A stretch of DNA of 64,000 nt from Streptomyces sp. LUP47B (GCF_001746295.1 NZ_MJAH01000015.1:266804-330803), one strand, 5' to 3'. Counted from the first letter of the stretch, positions 1 to 8,540 are shown. A program made the numbers and translations. The notes: generated by a model not told the origin, from the sequence alone.

Positions 1-921
1 GTAGACCACCCCGGCCAGGAAGAACCCGACCGACCAGCCGAGCACGCTGCCCCGCTGGAGCCGCCAGGCCAACGCCCCTGCCGTGCCCAGGCGGCCGACC
101 GAAGGTCCCGGGCGCGTCGGCACGAAGCTCATGCCCACGTCCCTGCGGCCCGCGAGGACGTAGGCCAGTGCCCCCTGGCCCGCGATCGCCGCCGCGAACA
201 GCAGCAGCACCCACCAGCGTTCGCCCGCGAAGGGGCGCAACTGCGACAGCCAACCGAGCGGCGACAGCCAGGTCAGAACGGACGACCCGTCGGTGGAGGC
301 CGCGTCCCCCGACGCCCGCAGCACGAAGGCCACGCCCAGCACTCCCGCCGTCAGGCCCCGGGCCAGCCGCGCGCTCTCCGTCAGCTGCGCGATGATCGCG
401 GCCATCGTGGCGAAGAGCATGCCCACGGCGGCGAGCCCCAGGCCGAACGCCAGCGCGCCCATCACTCCCTGGTCCGCCAGACCCGCCGTCACCAGCAGGG
501 CCGGCACACCGCTCGCCACCCCCGCCGCCAGCAGCGCCGCCGTCAGCGAGGCCCGTCGGCCCACCACGCCCGAGGAGAGCAACTCCTGCCGCCCGCTCTC
601 CTCCTCGTCACGGGTGTGGCGTACGACGACCAGGAGACCGGTGACGGCGGCGAGCGCCCCCGCGTAGACGCCGACGCGCCAGGCGGTGAGGGCGCCGAGG
701 GAGTCGTCGAAGACGGGGCCGATCAGTGCGCGGAAGGACGAGTTGGTGGCCACCTGGCGCAGCAGGTCGGCGCGCTCCGCCTCGGTGCCGTACATGCCCT
801 TGAGGGTGTTCGGCATGGACAGGACCATCAGGGTGTTCACCGCCACCCACGCCGGGATCATCAGCCGGTCGCGGCGCAGGTTGAAGCGGAGCAGGACGCC
901 CGTGCCCACCAGGGAGGTCAT
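1..921 (-). CDS. ABC exporter permease (N-terminal part; gene runs off the left edge)
   Basis: About 307 codons are visible, from an ATG at 921 to the window edge; the C-terminus is missing. The product starts MTSLVGTGVLLRFNLRRDR and has alternating hydrophobic stretches (an N-terminal anchor, then several helices around residues 90-230) typical of the long streptomycete exporter permeases that work with a single DrrA-type ATPase. It should form the membrane channel of an ATP-driven efflux pump; the substrate cannot be told from sequence. The start overlaps the stop of the ATPase gene by four bases (ATGA), so the two are translationally coupled in one operon. Confidence 0.8.
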   Translation of the reverse strand, partial: MTSLVGTGVLLRFNLRRDRLMIPAWVAVNTLMVLSMPNTLKGMYGTEAERADLLRQVATNSSFRALIGPVFDDSLGALTAWRVGVYAGALAAVTGLLVVVRHTRDEEESGRQELLSSGVVGRRASLTAALLAAGVASGVPALLVTAGLADQGVMGALAFGLGLAAVGMLFATMAAIIAQLTESARLARGLTAGVLGVAFVLRASGDAASTDGSSVLTWLSPLGWLSQLRPFAGERWWVLLLFAAAIAGQGALAYVLAGRRDVGMSFVPTRPGPSVGRLGTAGALAWRLQRGSVLGWSVGFFLAGVVY

Positions 922-1814
922 GACGTCGCCTCCTCGTTCTGGTAGTGCCGCAGGAACAGTTCCTCCAGCGTCGGCGGCGTCGACGTCAGCGAGCGCACCC
1001 CCGACTCGCTCAACTGCCGTAGCACCGCGTCGAGTCCGTCCGTGTCCACCTGCAGCCGGACCCGACGGCCCTGGACGTCGAGGTCGTGGACGCCCGGCAG
1101 ATGTGCCAAACCGTTGGGGGTGCCCGCGAGTTCGGCCGTGACGCTGGTGCGGGTCAGGTGGCGCAGGTCGGCGAGGGAGCCCGTCTCGACCGTGCGGCCG
1201 CGCCGGATGATGCTCACCCGGTCGCACAACTCCTCGACCTCGCTGAGGATGTGGGACGACAGCAGGACCGTACGGCCGCGGTCCCGCTCCTCCTCGACAC
1301 AGCGCTGGAAGACCTCCTCCATCAGCGGATCCAGACCTGATGTCGGCTCGTCCAGGATCAGCAGGTCCACGTCCGAGGCGAACGCGGCGACCAGGGCGAC
1401 CTTCTGGCGGTTGCCCTTCGAGTAGGTGCGGCCCTTTTTGGTGGGGTCCAGCTCGAAGCGTTCGATCAGCTCGGCTCGCCTGTCGAGATCGAGGCCGCCG
1501 CGCAGACGGCCGTAGAGGTCGATGACCTCGCCGCCGGAGAGATTGCGCCACAGCGTCACGTCCCCCGGGACGTAGGCGATCCGGCGGTGCACCTCGACCG
1601 CGTCGGCCCACGGGTCGCGGCCGAGTACCTGCGCGGCGCCTGAGTCGGCGCGCAGCAGGCCGAGCAGGACGCGGATGGTGGTGGACTTCCCGGCGCCGTT
1701 GGGGCCGAGGAAGCCGTGCACCTCGCCGGTGGTCACCTCCAGGTCGAGCCCGTCGAGGGCCGGGGCGCCGCCGAACGACTTGTGGAGACCGGAGACGGTG
1801 ATTGCCTTCGTCAT
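918..1814 (-). CDS. ABC transporter ATP-binding protein (DrrA-type exporter)
   Basis: The 298-residue cytoplasmic ATPase has a Walker A motif GPNGAGKST at about residues 37-45, the degenerate signature YSKGNRQKVAL near 135, Walker B LLILDEPTSGLDPL near 155-165 and a switch histidine in LLSSHILSEVEEL. The C-terminal extension ending in TLEELFLRHY is typical of drug and lipid exporter ATPases. It drives the permease encoded immediately downstream with a 4-base overlap. It is divergent from a GbsR/MarR-type gene, which is its probable local repressor. Length is normal for the family; the exported substrate is unknown. Confidence 0.92.
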   Translation of the reverse strand: MTKAITVSGLHKSFGGAPALDGLDLEVTTGEVHGFLGPNGAGKSTTIRVLLGLLRADSGAAQVLGRDPWADAVEVHRRIAYVPGDVTLWRNLSGGEVIDLYGRLRGGLDLDRRAELIERFELDPTKKGRTYSKGNRQKVALVAAFASDVDLLILDEPTSGLDPLMEEVFQRCVEEERDRGRTVLLSSHILSEVEELCDRVSIIRRGRTVETGSLADLRHLTRTSVTAELAGTPNGLAHLPGVHDLDVQGRRVRLQVDTDGLDAVLRQLSESGVRSLTSTPPTLEELFLRHYQNEEATS

Positions 1815-1825
1815 GCTTCGGAACG

Positions 1826-1864
1826 TACGCTTCTTTCAGAAATTTGTGAAGTTAAGGAAGCGTA
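1826..1864. promoter_or_regulatory. inverted repeat between the ABC exporter and its divergent regulator
   Basis: An 8-base arm TACGCTTC at 1826-1833 is matched by GAAGCGTA at 1857-1864. Between them is an AT-rich core with nested TTCA/TGAA arms around AAATTT, unusual in this GC-rich DNA. It lies between the divergent start codons at 1814 and 1889, where an operator for both promoters would be expected. Binding by the adjacent regulator is inferred. Confidence 0.45.
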
Positions 1865-1888
1865 TGAAGTCCCGTTAGGGTGGTGACC

Positions 1889-2377
1889 ATGACGGATGCG
1901 GTGGAGCGGGACCCGGAGGCGGTCTCACGGTTCGTGGAGCGGTTCGCGGCGCAGCTCGTCGAGGCGGGGCTGCCGCGTATGCCGGCCCGGGTCTTCTCGG
2001 CGCTGCTCGCATCCGACAGCGGTGCTCTGACCTCCGCCGAACTGGGCGAGCGGCTCCAGGTCAGCCCGGCGGCCGTCTCGGGGGCGGTGCGCTACCTGGC
2101 GCAGGTGCACATGCTGTCGCGCGAGCGGGAGCCCGGCTCGCGGCGGGAGCGGTACCGGGTCCACTCCGACCAGTGGTACCAGGCGCTCACCAACCGCGAG
2201 GCGATCATCAAACGCTGGGAGGACGCCCTGCGCGAGGGAGTGGCCAGCCTGGGCGCCGGGACGCCGGCGGGACACAGGCTGGCCGAGACCCTCGCGTTCT
2301 TCGAGTTCATCGAGAAGGACGTGGCGGAGATGATGGAACGCTGGAAGTCCCACCGTGCCAGGCTCTTCGGGGCCTAG
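1889..2377 (+). CDS. GbsR/MarR-family winged-helix regulator
   Basis: The 162-residue protein has a winged-helix core, with a recognition segment LTSAELGERLQVSPAAVSGAVRYL at about residues 50-75 and a basic wing rich in arginine (RERYRVH). A C-terminal helix around FFEFIEKDVAEMMERW probably makes the dimer. The ATG at 1889 is preferred over the in-frame GTG at 1880 because it has AGGGTGG just upstream. It is divergent from an ABC exporter, a classic arrangement for a local repressor of efflux genes. Its effector is unknown. The 3' end overlaps the convergent permease gene by four bases. Confidence 0.85.
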   Translation: MTDAVERDPEAVSRFVERFAAQLVEAGLPRMPARVFSALLASDSGALTSAELGERLQVSPAAVSGAVRYLAQVHMLSREREPGSRRERYRVHSDQWYQALTNREAIIKRWEDALREGVASLGAGTPAGHRLAETLAFFEFIEKDVAEMMERWKSHRARLFGA

Positions 2378-3882
2378 CGCTCCTTCGTCTCCTCCAGCAC
2401 CGTCCGCCCCAGCAGCAGATACCGCTCCGGCGACCGCCGCTTCAGGTACTGCGCGTACCCGATGCCCAGCGCCGCGACGGCCGCCACCAGCCACGGCGTG
2501 GCCTTCAGTACCAGCGAACCGGACTCCGTGCCGGCCGCCGCGCTCATGTTGGAGACCAGCAGGACGACCACGGCGAGCATGGCGATGCCGCCGACCAGCG
2601 GGGCCGTGAGGGTCCGGAACCAGTGGCGGCTCTCCGGGTGGTGCGTGCGGAAGTACGCCAGCACCGCGAAGGAGCACACGGCCTGCACGATCAGGATCGC
2701 CATGGTGCCGAGGATGGCGAGCAGGACGTACGTGCCGCTGTACGGGTCCTTGCCGGCCGCCCAGAACGCCAGCAGGAGTACGGCCGTCACGATCGTCTGC
2801 ACCAGGCCCGCGACGTGCGGAGAGCCGTGCCGGGGGTGGGTGCGGCCGACCGTGTTCTTCAGTGAGGGCAGGACGCCCTCGCGGCCCAGCGCGTACATGT
2901 AGCGGGCGGCGCAGTTGTGGAAGGCCATGCCGCAGGCCAGCGAGCCGGTGATCATCAGCCACTGCATGACGTCGACCGCCCAGTGGCCGACGTACTGCTC
3001 GGTGGGTCCGAAGAAGAGCTGCAGGGGGTTGTCGGTGGCGACCTTGACGGCGTTCGACTCGCCGGTGCCCGAGATGGCCATCCAGGAGACGAAGACGTAG
3101 AAGACGCCGACGCCCAGGACCGAGATCATCGTCGCCTTGGGGATGATCTTCTTCGGGTTGCGGGACTCCTCGCCGTACATCGCCGTCGACTCGAAGCCGA
3201 CCCAGGACCAGAAGGCGAAGAAGAGACCGAGGCCGGCGGACGTGCCCTTGAAGGCGTTGACGGGGTTGACCGGGTCGAGGCTGAAGCCGTTGGGGCCGCC
3301 GCCGTGGAAGGCGACCGAGACCGCCATCGCGGCGAGGATCGTCACCTCGGTGGCCAGGAGTACGACGAGGAGCTTCTCGGCGACCGAGACACCGAACCAG
3401 GTGCCCATCGCGTTGACCGCGAGCATCAGGATCGCGAACGCCCACCAGGGGATGTGCACCCCGGTCTGGTCCTTCAGTGTCCCCGTCGCGAACGTCGAGA
3501 AGATGCCGATGAGCGCCGGCTCGAAGACGACGTACGCGAAGGTGGCGAGCAGCCCCGACGCCAGGCCCGCCGTGCGGCCGAGGCCGTAGGAGATGAAGCC
3601 GTAGAAGGCGCCGGTCGAGGTGATGTGCTTCGCCATCGAGGTGAAGCCGACGGAAAAGATTGCCAGGACGACCATTGCGACGAGGTAGCTCGCGGGTGCG
3701 CCGATGCCGTTGCCCGCCGACACCATGAAGGGCACGTTGCCCGTCATCGCGGTGATCGGCGCGGCGGTCGCCACGGCCATGAAGACCACGCCGAGCAGGC
3801 CGATGGCGTTGGGCTTCAGCCGGTGAACCGTGCCTGCCTCGTCCGTCCCCGCCGCCGGGGCGACTCCCTCATCCACTGCCAT
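2374..3882 (-). CDS. APC-family amino acid/ethanolamine permease
   Basis: This 502-residue integral membrane protein has about twelve hydrophobic helices and the N-terminal APC-superfamily pattern (LGVVFMAVATAAPITAMTGNVPF near residues 30-55, with glycine-rich TM1). The C-terminus has charged cytoplasmic residues (YLKRRSPERYLLLGRTVLEE). It is divergent from eutBC with a 149-base shared promoter region, so ethanolamine uptake is the most economical role; this is inference from context, since APC transporters cannot be assigned a substrate by motif. It starts with ATG at 3882. Confidence 0.85.
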   Translation of the reverse strand: MAVDEGVAPAAGTDEAGTVHRLKPNAIGLLGVVFMAVATAAPITAMTGNVPFMVSAGNGIGAPASYLVAMVVLAIFSVGFTSMAKHITSTGAFYGFISYGLGRTAGLASGLLATFAYVVFEPALIGIFSTFATGTLKDQTGVHIPWWAFAILMLAVNAMGTWFGVSVAEKLLVVLLATEVTILAAMAVSVAFHGGGPNGFSLDPVNPVNAFKGTSAGLGLFFAFWSWVGFESTAMYGEESRNPKKIIPKATMISVLGVGVFYVFVSWMAISGTGESNAVKVATDNPLQLFFGPTEQYVGHWAVDVMQWLMITGSLACGMAFHNCAARYMYALGREGVLPSLKNTVGRTHPRHGSPHVAGLVQTIVTAVLLLAFWAAGKDPYSGTYVLLAILGTMAILIVQAVCSFAVLAYFRTHHPESRHWFRTLTAPLVGGIAMLAVVVLLVSNMSAAAGTESGSLVLKATPWLVAAVAALGIGYAQYLKRRSPERYLLLGRTVLEETKER

Positions 3883-3996
3883 CGGGTGGCCCCTCTCCTT
3901 GTCCGTCCAGTACGTGCCGAACCGGAACTCTGTAGGCCGAATAAGTCGAGCAAGGGTCTGGGGGCGTTAAATGTTTGTCAACCAGACCTTTAGAAA

Positions 3997-4031
3997 TCTG
4001 ACCGCAACACGCGGCTCGTAGCGTCGTCGCC
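3997..4031 (+). promoter_or_regulatory. candidate promoter of eutBC; transcript may be leaderless
   Basis: TAGCGT at 4019-4024 fits an actinobacterial -10 box and lies only seven bases before the eutB ATG at 4032. TCTGAC at 3997-4002 is a weak -35 at 16-base spacing. No Shine-Dalgarno sequence precedes the ATG. Together these suggest transcription starts at or next to the A of ATG. Confidence 0.4.
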
Positions 4032-5420
4032 ATGAGCTACACGTCCGTTCTCGGCGGTCGACACCACCGCTTCGACACCCTCGCCCGTCTGCTCGCCGCC
4101 GCGAGTTCCGAGCGCTCCGGCGACCGGCTGGCGGGACTCGCGGCCGCCTCCGAACAGGAGCGGGTGGCCGCGCGCTGGTCGCTGGCCGACGTGCCGCTCG
4201 CGGAGTTCCTGGCCGAGCCGCTGATCCCGTACGAGACGGACGACGTGACGCGGCTGATCCTCGACACGCACGACGCGACCGCCTTCGCGCCCGTGGCGGG
4301 GCTGACGGTGGGCGAGTTCCGGGAGTGGCTGCTGTCTCCCGCGGCCGACGCGGAGGCGCTGGCCGCCCTCGCGCCCGGGCTCACGCCCGAGATGGTCGCC
4401 GCGGTCTCCAAGCTGATGGGCAACGCGGACCTGGTCGCGGTGGCCCGCAAGGTGCGCGTGGTCACCGCGTTCCGTTCCACGATCGGGCTGCCGGGACGGC
4501 TGGCGACCCGGCTCCAGCCCAACCACCCGACCGACGACCCGGCGGGCGTGGCGGCGGCCCTCCTCGACGGGCTGCTGCTGGGCTCCGGCGACGCGGTGAT
4601 CGGCATCAACCCGGCGACCGACAGCCCCAGGGCCGTACGGGACCTGCTGGAACTGCTCGACGGGGTGATCCAGAGGTACGCGATCCCCACCCAGTCCTGT
4701 GTGCTGTCCCATGTCACGACGAGCGTGGACCTCATGGCCCGGGGCGCCCCGGTCGACCTGGTCTTCCAGTCGATCGCGGGGACACAGGCGGCGAACGCGT
4801 CCTTCGGGGTGACGCTGGGCCTGCTCGACGAGGCGTACGAGGCGGCGCTGAAACTGGAGCGGGGGACCGTCGGGCACAACGTCATGTACTTCGAGACCGG
4901 GCAGGGCAGCGCCCTGTCGGCGGGTGCCCACCACGGCGTGGACCAGCAGACGGTGGAGGCCCGGGCGTACGCGGTGGCGCGGCGCTACGACCCACTGCTC
5001 GTGAACACGGTCGTCGGCTTCATCGGCCCGGAGTACCTCTACGACGGCCGGCAGATCCTGCGCGCCGCCCTGGAGGACCACTTGTGCGGCAAGCTCCTCG
5101 GCCTGCCCATGGGCCTGGACATCTGCTACACCAACCACGCCGACGCGGACGACGACGACATCGCCACGATGCTCACGATGCTCGGCGTGGCCGGCGCGTC
5201 CTTCGTGATCTGCACACCGGGCGGCGACGACATCATGCTCAACTACCAGTCCGCCTCGTACCACGACGCGTTGTACCTCCGGGAGGTCCTGGGCCTGCGC
5301 CCGGCACCGGAGTTCGAGGCGTGGCTGGCGTCGATCGGGCTGCTGGACGAGCGGGGGGCGATCAGGGGCGCGGCGGGCGGACATCCGCTGACGGCCATCG
5401 GAAGGGAGCTCGCGGCATGA
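4032..5420 (+). CDS. eutB: ethanolamine ammonia-lyase, large (heavy) subunit
   Basis: EutB (462 residues) is the catalytic TIM-barrel subunit of the adenosylcobalamin-dependent enzyme that splits ethanolamine into acetaldehyde and ammonia. Family segments are plain: RLQPNHPTDDPAGVAAA, GDAVIGINPATDSP, FQSIAGTQAANASFGVTL, MYFETGQGSALSAGAHHGVDQQT and LPMGLDICYTNHADADDDD. Length is normal. The gene overlaps eutC by four bases. No Shine-Dalgarno is visible, and a -10-like box sits seven bases upstream. There are no microcompartment shell, reactivase (EutA) or aldehyde dehydrogenase genes nearby, so this is a stripped-down cytosolic pathway; the acetaldehyde must be handled elsewhere. Confidence 0.97.
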   Translation: MSYTSVLGGRHHRFDTLARLLAAASSERSGDRLAGLAAASEQERVAARWSLADVPLAEFLAEPLIPYETDDVTRLILDTHDATAFAPVAGLTVGEFREWLLSPAADAEALAALAPGLTPEMVAAVSKLMGNADLVAVARKVRVVTAFRSTIGLPGRLATRLQPNHPTDDPAGVAAALLDGLLLGSGDAVIGINPATDSPRAVRDLLELLDGVIQRYAIPTQSCVLSHVTTSVDLMARGAPVDLVFQSIAGTQAANASFGVTLGLLDEAYEAALKLERGTVGHNVMYFETGQGSALSAGAHHGVDQQTVEARAYAVARRYDPLLVNTVVGFIGPEYLYDGRQILRAALEDHLCGKLLGLPMGLDICYTNHADADDDDIATMLTMLGVAGASFVICTPGGDDIMLNYQSASYHDALYLREVLGLRPAPEFEAWLASIGLLDERGAIRGAAGGHPLTAIGRELAA

Positions 5421-6190
5421 GCGGCACGAGTCACAGTGGCACCGGTCAAGTCGCCCTGGGAGAGGGTGAGTTGTGGTCGTCCCTGCGTCGCCACACGCAG
5501 GCCCGGATCGGGCTGGGCCGCTCCGGCTCCGCGCTGCCCACCCGGCACCGGCTCGAACTCCAGGCCGCGCACGCGGCGGCCCGGGACGCGGTGCACTCGC
5601 CGTTCGACCCGAACGCGGTGGCGGCGGGGCTGGCGGGGATGCCGACGGTACGGGTCCGTAGTGCGGCCCCCGATCGGCTGACGTATCTCCAACGACCGGA
5701 TCTGGGACGCCGGCTGCACGCCACCGACCGGGCGCATCTGCCGGTGGGGGAGTGGGACGTGGTCTTCGTCGTCGCCGACGGGCTGTCCAGCCGGGCGGTG
5801 CACGAGCATGCGGCGGCGGTCGTACGGCGGACGGTGGAGCGTCTGCCGTCGTGGGCCGTCGCTCCGGTGGTCCTCGCCGAGCAGGCTCGCGTGGCGCTGG
5901 GTGACGACATCGCCTCCGCGATGGGGGCGGTCATGGTGGTGGTGCTGGTCGGGGAACGTCCCGGGATGTCGGCGGCGGACTCGCTGGGGGCGTACCTGAC
6001 GTACCGGCCGGTGCGGGGTGTGACCACTGACGCCGACCGCAATTGTCTGTCGAACATCCGGCCGCCGGCGGGGCTCTCCTACGAGGGGGCGGCAGGGAAG
6101 CTGGCGGGGCTGATGGGGCGGGCCCGGGAGCTGGGTGCCACGGGGGTGGCGCTGAAGGACGAGTCGGACGCGGTGGCTCCGCCGGCGTAG
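5417..6190 (+). CDS. eutC: ethanolamine ammonia-lyase, small (light) subunit
   Basis: EutC (257 residues) binds the cobalamin cofactor together with EutB. The N-terminal part has the family pattern TQARIGLGRSGSALPTRHRLELQAAHAAARDAVH at about residues 25-58. Later come VVFVVADGLSSRAVHEHA, LGDDIASAMGAVMVVVLVGERPGMSAADSLGAYLTY and TDADRNCLSNIRPPAGLSY. The ATG at 5417 overlaps the eutB stop (ATGA). A strong hairpin terminator follows 18 bases after the stop, so the operon is just eutBC. Confidence 0.96.
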   Translation: MSGTSHSGTGQVALGEGELWSSLRRHTQARIGLGRSGSALPTRHRLELQAAHAAARDAVHSPFDPNAVAAGLAGMPTVRVRSAAPDRLTYLQRPDLGRRLHATDRAHLPVGEWDVVFVVADGLSSRAVHEHAAAVVRRTVERLPSWAVAPVVLAEQARVALGDDIASAMGAVMVVVLVGERPGMSAADSLGAYLTYRPVRGVTTDADRNCLSNIRPPAGLSYEGAAGKLAGLMGRARELGATGVALKDESDAVAPPA

Positions 6191-6208
6191 GGCCTCGTTC
6201 TCTCCTCG

Positions 6209-6242
6209 ACGCCGGGCGGGCTGGAATCAGCCCGTCCGGCGT
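6209..6242 (+). terminator. intrinsic terminator after eutBC
   Basis: A stem of about 15 base pairs (ACGCCGGGCGGGCTG pairing with its complement at 6228-6242, one G-T wobble) closes a 4-base loop GAAT and is followed by a short T run. It lies 18 bases after the eutC stop. Confidence 0.8.
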
Positions 6243-6349
6243 TTGACGTTCTCAACGGCACCGGGTCCTGTGACTCAGGTCTCATCGTGCGCGTGCAGCA
6301 GATCCTGGGCTGTCTCCGTCGAGGAGGGGTGACAGGAAGGGAGGAGCGT

Positions 6350-6865
6350 GTGGAGACGGATTTCGACGGTTTCGTCGCCGCCCGGTCGGCATCGCTGTTC
6401 CGGGGCGCCCTGGTCCTGACGGGGAACCGCGACGCTGCCGAGGACCTGGTCCAGGAGACCCTGGAGCGGGCCTGCCGCAAGTGGCGCGCGATCTCCGCCA
6501 AGGACGCCCCGGAGGCCTATGTGCGGCGGATCATGGTCAACCTGGCCAACGACCGCTGGCGCCGCTTCCGCCGTACGACTCCGCAGGCGGACGGCCCCGA
6601 CCGGGCCGCCCGCGGCGACGAGTACGGACAGGTCGACAGCAGGGACCAGTTGGTGCGCGCACTGCAGCAACTGCCCATGCGGATGCGGACGGTCGTGGTG
6701 CTTCGCTACTTCCACGACCTCTCGGACACCGAGATCGCGGCCGACCTGGGCGTCTCGCCGAGCACGGTGCGCTCCCAGCTCGCCCGGGGGATCGAGAAGC
6801 TCAGAAACCAGTTCCCCGCACTCTCCGACCCTTCACCACGGCAGCACACGGAAGGAATCCGATGA
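6350..6865 (+). CDS. SigE-family ECF RNA polymerase sigma factor
   Basis: This 171-residue sigma factor has region 2 (ASLFRGALVLTGNRDAAEDLVQETLERA, about residues 13-42) and region 4 (MRTVVVLRYFHDLSDTEIAADLGVSPSTVRSQLARG, about 115-150), with nothing else. The GTG at 6350 is preferred over the upstream in-frame GTG at 6287 because GGGAGGAG sits immediately before it and the protein then starts right at the sigma domain, as in the streptomycete SigE-like family. The gene overlaps a membrane-protein gene by four bases, the usual place for a cognate anti-sigma or surface sensor. Confidence 0.9.
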   Translation: METDFDGFVAARSASLFRGALVLTGNRDAAEDLVQETLERACRKWRAISAKDAPEAYVRRIMVNLANDRWRRFRRTTPQADGPDRAARGDEYGQVDSRDQLVRALQQLPMRMRTVVVLRYFHDLSDTEIAADLGVSPSTVRSQLARGIEKLRNQFPALSDPSPRQHTEGIR

Positions 6866-7356
6866 CTTCGTACGGCGACGCGCGGCCTTCTGGCTGCACA
6901 CCTTTCGAAGAGGAACTGATGAACGCCATGAACGGCTACGCGAACTCCGCCGAGACACCCGACTTCGACGCGCCGACGATCATGCGCCGCACCCGGCGCC
7001 GCCGGACCATCGGCATCGCCGCCGTCGCCGCCGCCCTCCTCGTGGGTGGTGGGGGAACCGCTCTGGCCACCTCGGTCGCGGGCGGCTCGCACCAGGCGGC
7101 GAGCAGCACGGTCACCAAGAGCGACGCCACCACCCTGCTGTTCGACGATCACGGGGTGACCATTCCGATCGACTTCTCGCGCCTGGACCTGGTGTTCGCG
7201 AAGCAGCAGCTCCTGAAGACGCAGACCAAGCTCGGCACCGTCACGAAGAAGGCCGTCAAGAACTGCAAGCCCGGTTCGGTGGTGGGTGTCGACCCGCACG
7301 CCCCGAAGATCGTCAAGTCCGGCGACACGGTCAACCTGACCCTCTGCTCCGGCTGA
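6862..7356 (+). CDS. single-pass membrane protein, sigma-factor partner (possible anti-sigma); PASTA-like C-terminus
   Basis: The 164-residue protein has a cytoplasmic N-terminus of about 50 residues, a basic stretch RRTRRRR, one membrane helix (IGIAAVAAALLVGGGGTALA, about residues 54-74) and an extracellular tail. The tail ends in a segment resembling half of a PASTA domain (residues around LGTVTKKAVKNCKPGSVVGVD and SGDTVNLTLCSG), with two cysteines that could form a disulfide. It overlaps the sigma gene (ATGA), and the topology fits an anti-sigma or signal-sensing partner, but no zinc-binding anti-sigma (ZAS) motif is present. Function is inferred from context only. Confidence 0.8.
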   Translation: MTSYGDARPSGCTPFEEELMNAMNGYANSAETPDFDAPTIMRRTRRRRTIGIAAVAAALLVGGGGTALATSVAGGSHQAASSTVTKSDATTLLFDDHGVTIPIDFSRLDLVFAKQQLLKTQTKLGTVTKKAVKNCKPGSVVGVDPHAPKIVKSGDTVNLTLCSG

Positions 7357-7376
7357 TCCTCTTCCGGCTGATCCGA

Positions 7377-7411
7377 GACGCCCGCCCCTGCGCCAATCAG
7401 GGGCGGGCGTC
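7377..7411 (+). terminator. strong hairpin terminator after the sigma/membrane-protein operon
   Basis: A perfect 14-base-pair stem (GACGCCCGCCCCTG at 7377-7390 with its complement at 7398-7411) closes a 7-base loop. It lies 20 bases after the stop codon at 7356. There is no long T tract, as is common in streptomycetes. Confidence 0.8.
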
Positions 7412-7557
7412 CGTCACATCGTCGCAGTAGCCGGGAAGTACAGCCTGCTGTACCTCGAACCGGGTGGACTGCGGGATCGGCCGAGGGGGGTCCTGATCCA
7501 TAGCGTCGGTGGGGCGACGGCAGAAGCCGTGCACGAGGCCCGAGTTGAGGACGAGCG

Positions 7558-7791
7558 ATGACGCACCCGAACCCCTACCGGCTGACCGACCCGCCCGCCG
7601 ACGACCCGAGCGGCGTCTCCCGCGGGGACGTCCTGCGCTCCGTGCTGTGGGCGGTGGTGGTGGTCAGCACCGTCGCCAACATGGCCGCCTCCTACGGCGG
7701 AGCCCGCACCTGGGTGCACCTGCTGTGCGGTGCCGTCACCGTGCTCTGTGCCGGCACCCTGGTCGTGCGCAACCTGCGGGGACGCAAGTGA
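7558..7791 (+). CDS. small two-helix membrane protein of an ABC transporter operon
   Basis: This 77-residue protein has a polar proline-rich N-terminus, then two hydrophobic helices (SVLWAVVVVSTVANMAASY and LLCGAVTVLCAGTLVV) and a short basic tail. Its stop overlaps the GTG start of the ABC ATPase gene (GTGA), so it belongs to that operon. It resembles the small membrane proteins often found ahead of MacB-like transporters in Streptomyces. It may help assemble or regulate the pump; nothing more specific can be read from the sequence. Confidence 0.75.
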   Translation: MTHPNPYRLTDPPADDPSGVSRGDVLRSVLWAVVVVSTVANMAASYGGARTWVHLLCGAVTVLCAGTLVVRNLRGRK

Positions 7792-8540
7792 GCGCCCCCG
7801 TCGCGCCGCTCACCGCGCAGCAGACGCCCGCCATCGCGCTGGAGCGGGTCAGCAAGACGTACGCGGGCGGAGTGCGGGCCCTGGACGACGTGTCGCTCAG
7901 CGTGCGGCGCGGCGCCTTCCTCGCCGTCATGGGCCCCTCCGGCTCCGGCAAGAGCACCCTGATGCACTGTGCCGCCGGGCTCGACTCCCCGACCACGGGC
8001 AGCATCCGTATCGACGGCCACGAGATCGCCGGGCTCAACGAGACCCGCCGCACCGAACTGCGCCGCGAGCGCGTCGGTTTCGTCTTCCAGGCCTACAACC
8101 TGATCCCCTCCCTCAGCATCGAGGACAACATCACGCTGCCGCTGCGCCTCGCGGGCCGCCGGCCCGACGCCGACTGGCTGCGCACCCTGGTCGAGCGGGT
8201 CGGCCTGGCCGACCGGCTCACCCACCGCCCGGCCGAGCTCTCCGGCGGCCAGCAGCAACGGGCCGCCGTCGTACGGGCGTTGGCGGCCCGTCCGGCCGTC
8301 GTGTTCGCGGACGAGCCGACCGGCGCGCTCGACCTGCGCAGCGCCCACCAGGTCCTCGACCTGCTGCGCTCCCTCGTCGACGACCTGGGTCAGACGGTCG
8401 TGATGGTCACCCACGACCCCGCCGCCGCGGCCCGGGCCCACCGCACCCTCGTCATGGCAGACGGCTGCGTGGTCGACGCCCTGGACGCCCCCACCGCGCC
8501 CGAACTCGCGGACCGGCTCGTCGCGTTGGCGGGGAGGTAG
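7788..8540 (+). CDS. MacB/LolD-type ABC transporter ATP-binding protein
   Basis: The 250-residue ATPase has Walker A GPSGSGKST (about residues 46-54), a Q-loop in VFQAYNLIPSLS, the signature LSGGQQQRAAVVRAL, Walker B VVFADEPTGALD and a switch histidine in VMVTHDP. These are the hallmarks of the MacB/LolD group, whose ATPases drive mechanotransmission by FtsX-like permeases rather than bulk channel transport. The GTG at 7788 is favoured because it overlaps the preceding stop. The permease gene starts four bases after its stop. Confidence 0.93.
   Translation: MSAPVAPLTAQQTPAIALERVSKTYAGGVRALDDVSLSVRRGAFLAVMGPSGSGKSTLMHCAAGLDSPTTGSIRIDGHEIAGLNETRRTELRRERVGFVFQAYNLIPSLSIEDNITLPLRLAGRRPDADWLRTLVERVGLADRLTHRPAELSGGQQQRAAVVRALAARPAVVFADEPTGALDLRSAHQVLDLLRSLVDDLGQTVVMVTHDPAAAARAHRTLVMADGCVVDALDAPTAPELADRLVALAGR

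Noticed and set aside
4032..6190. Eut microcompartment locus
   Set aside because: Only eutB, eutC and a permease are present; no shell, EutA or dehydrogenase genes flank them.
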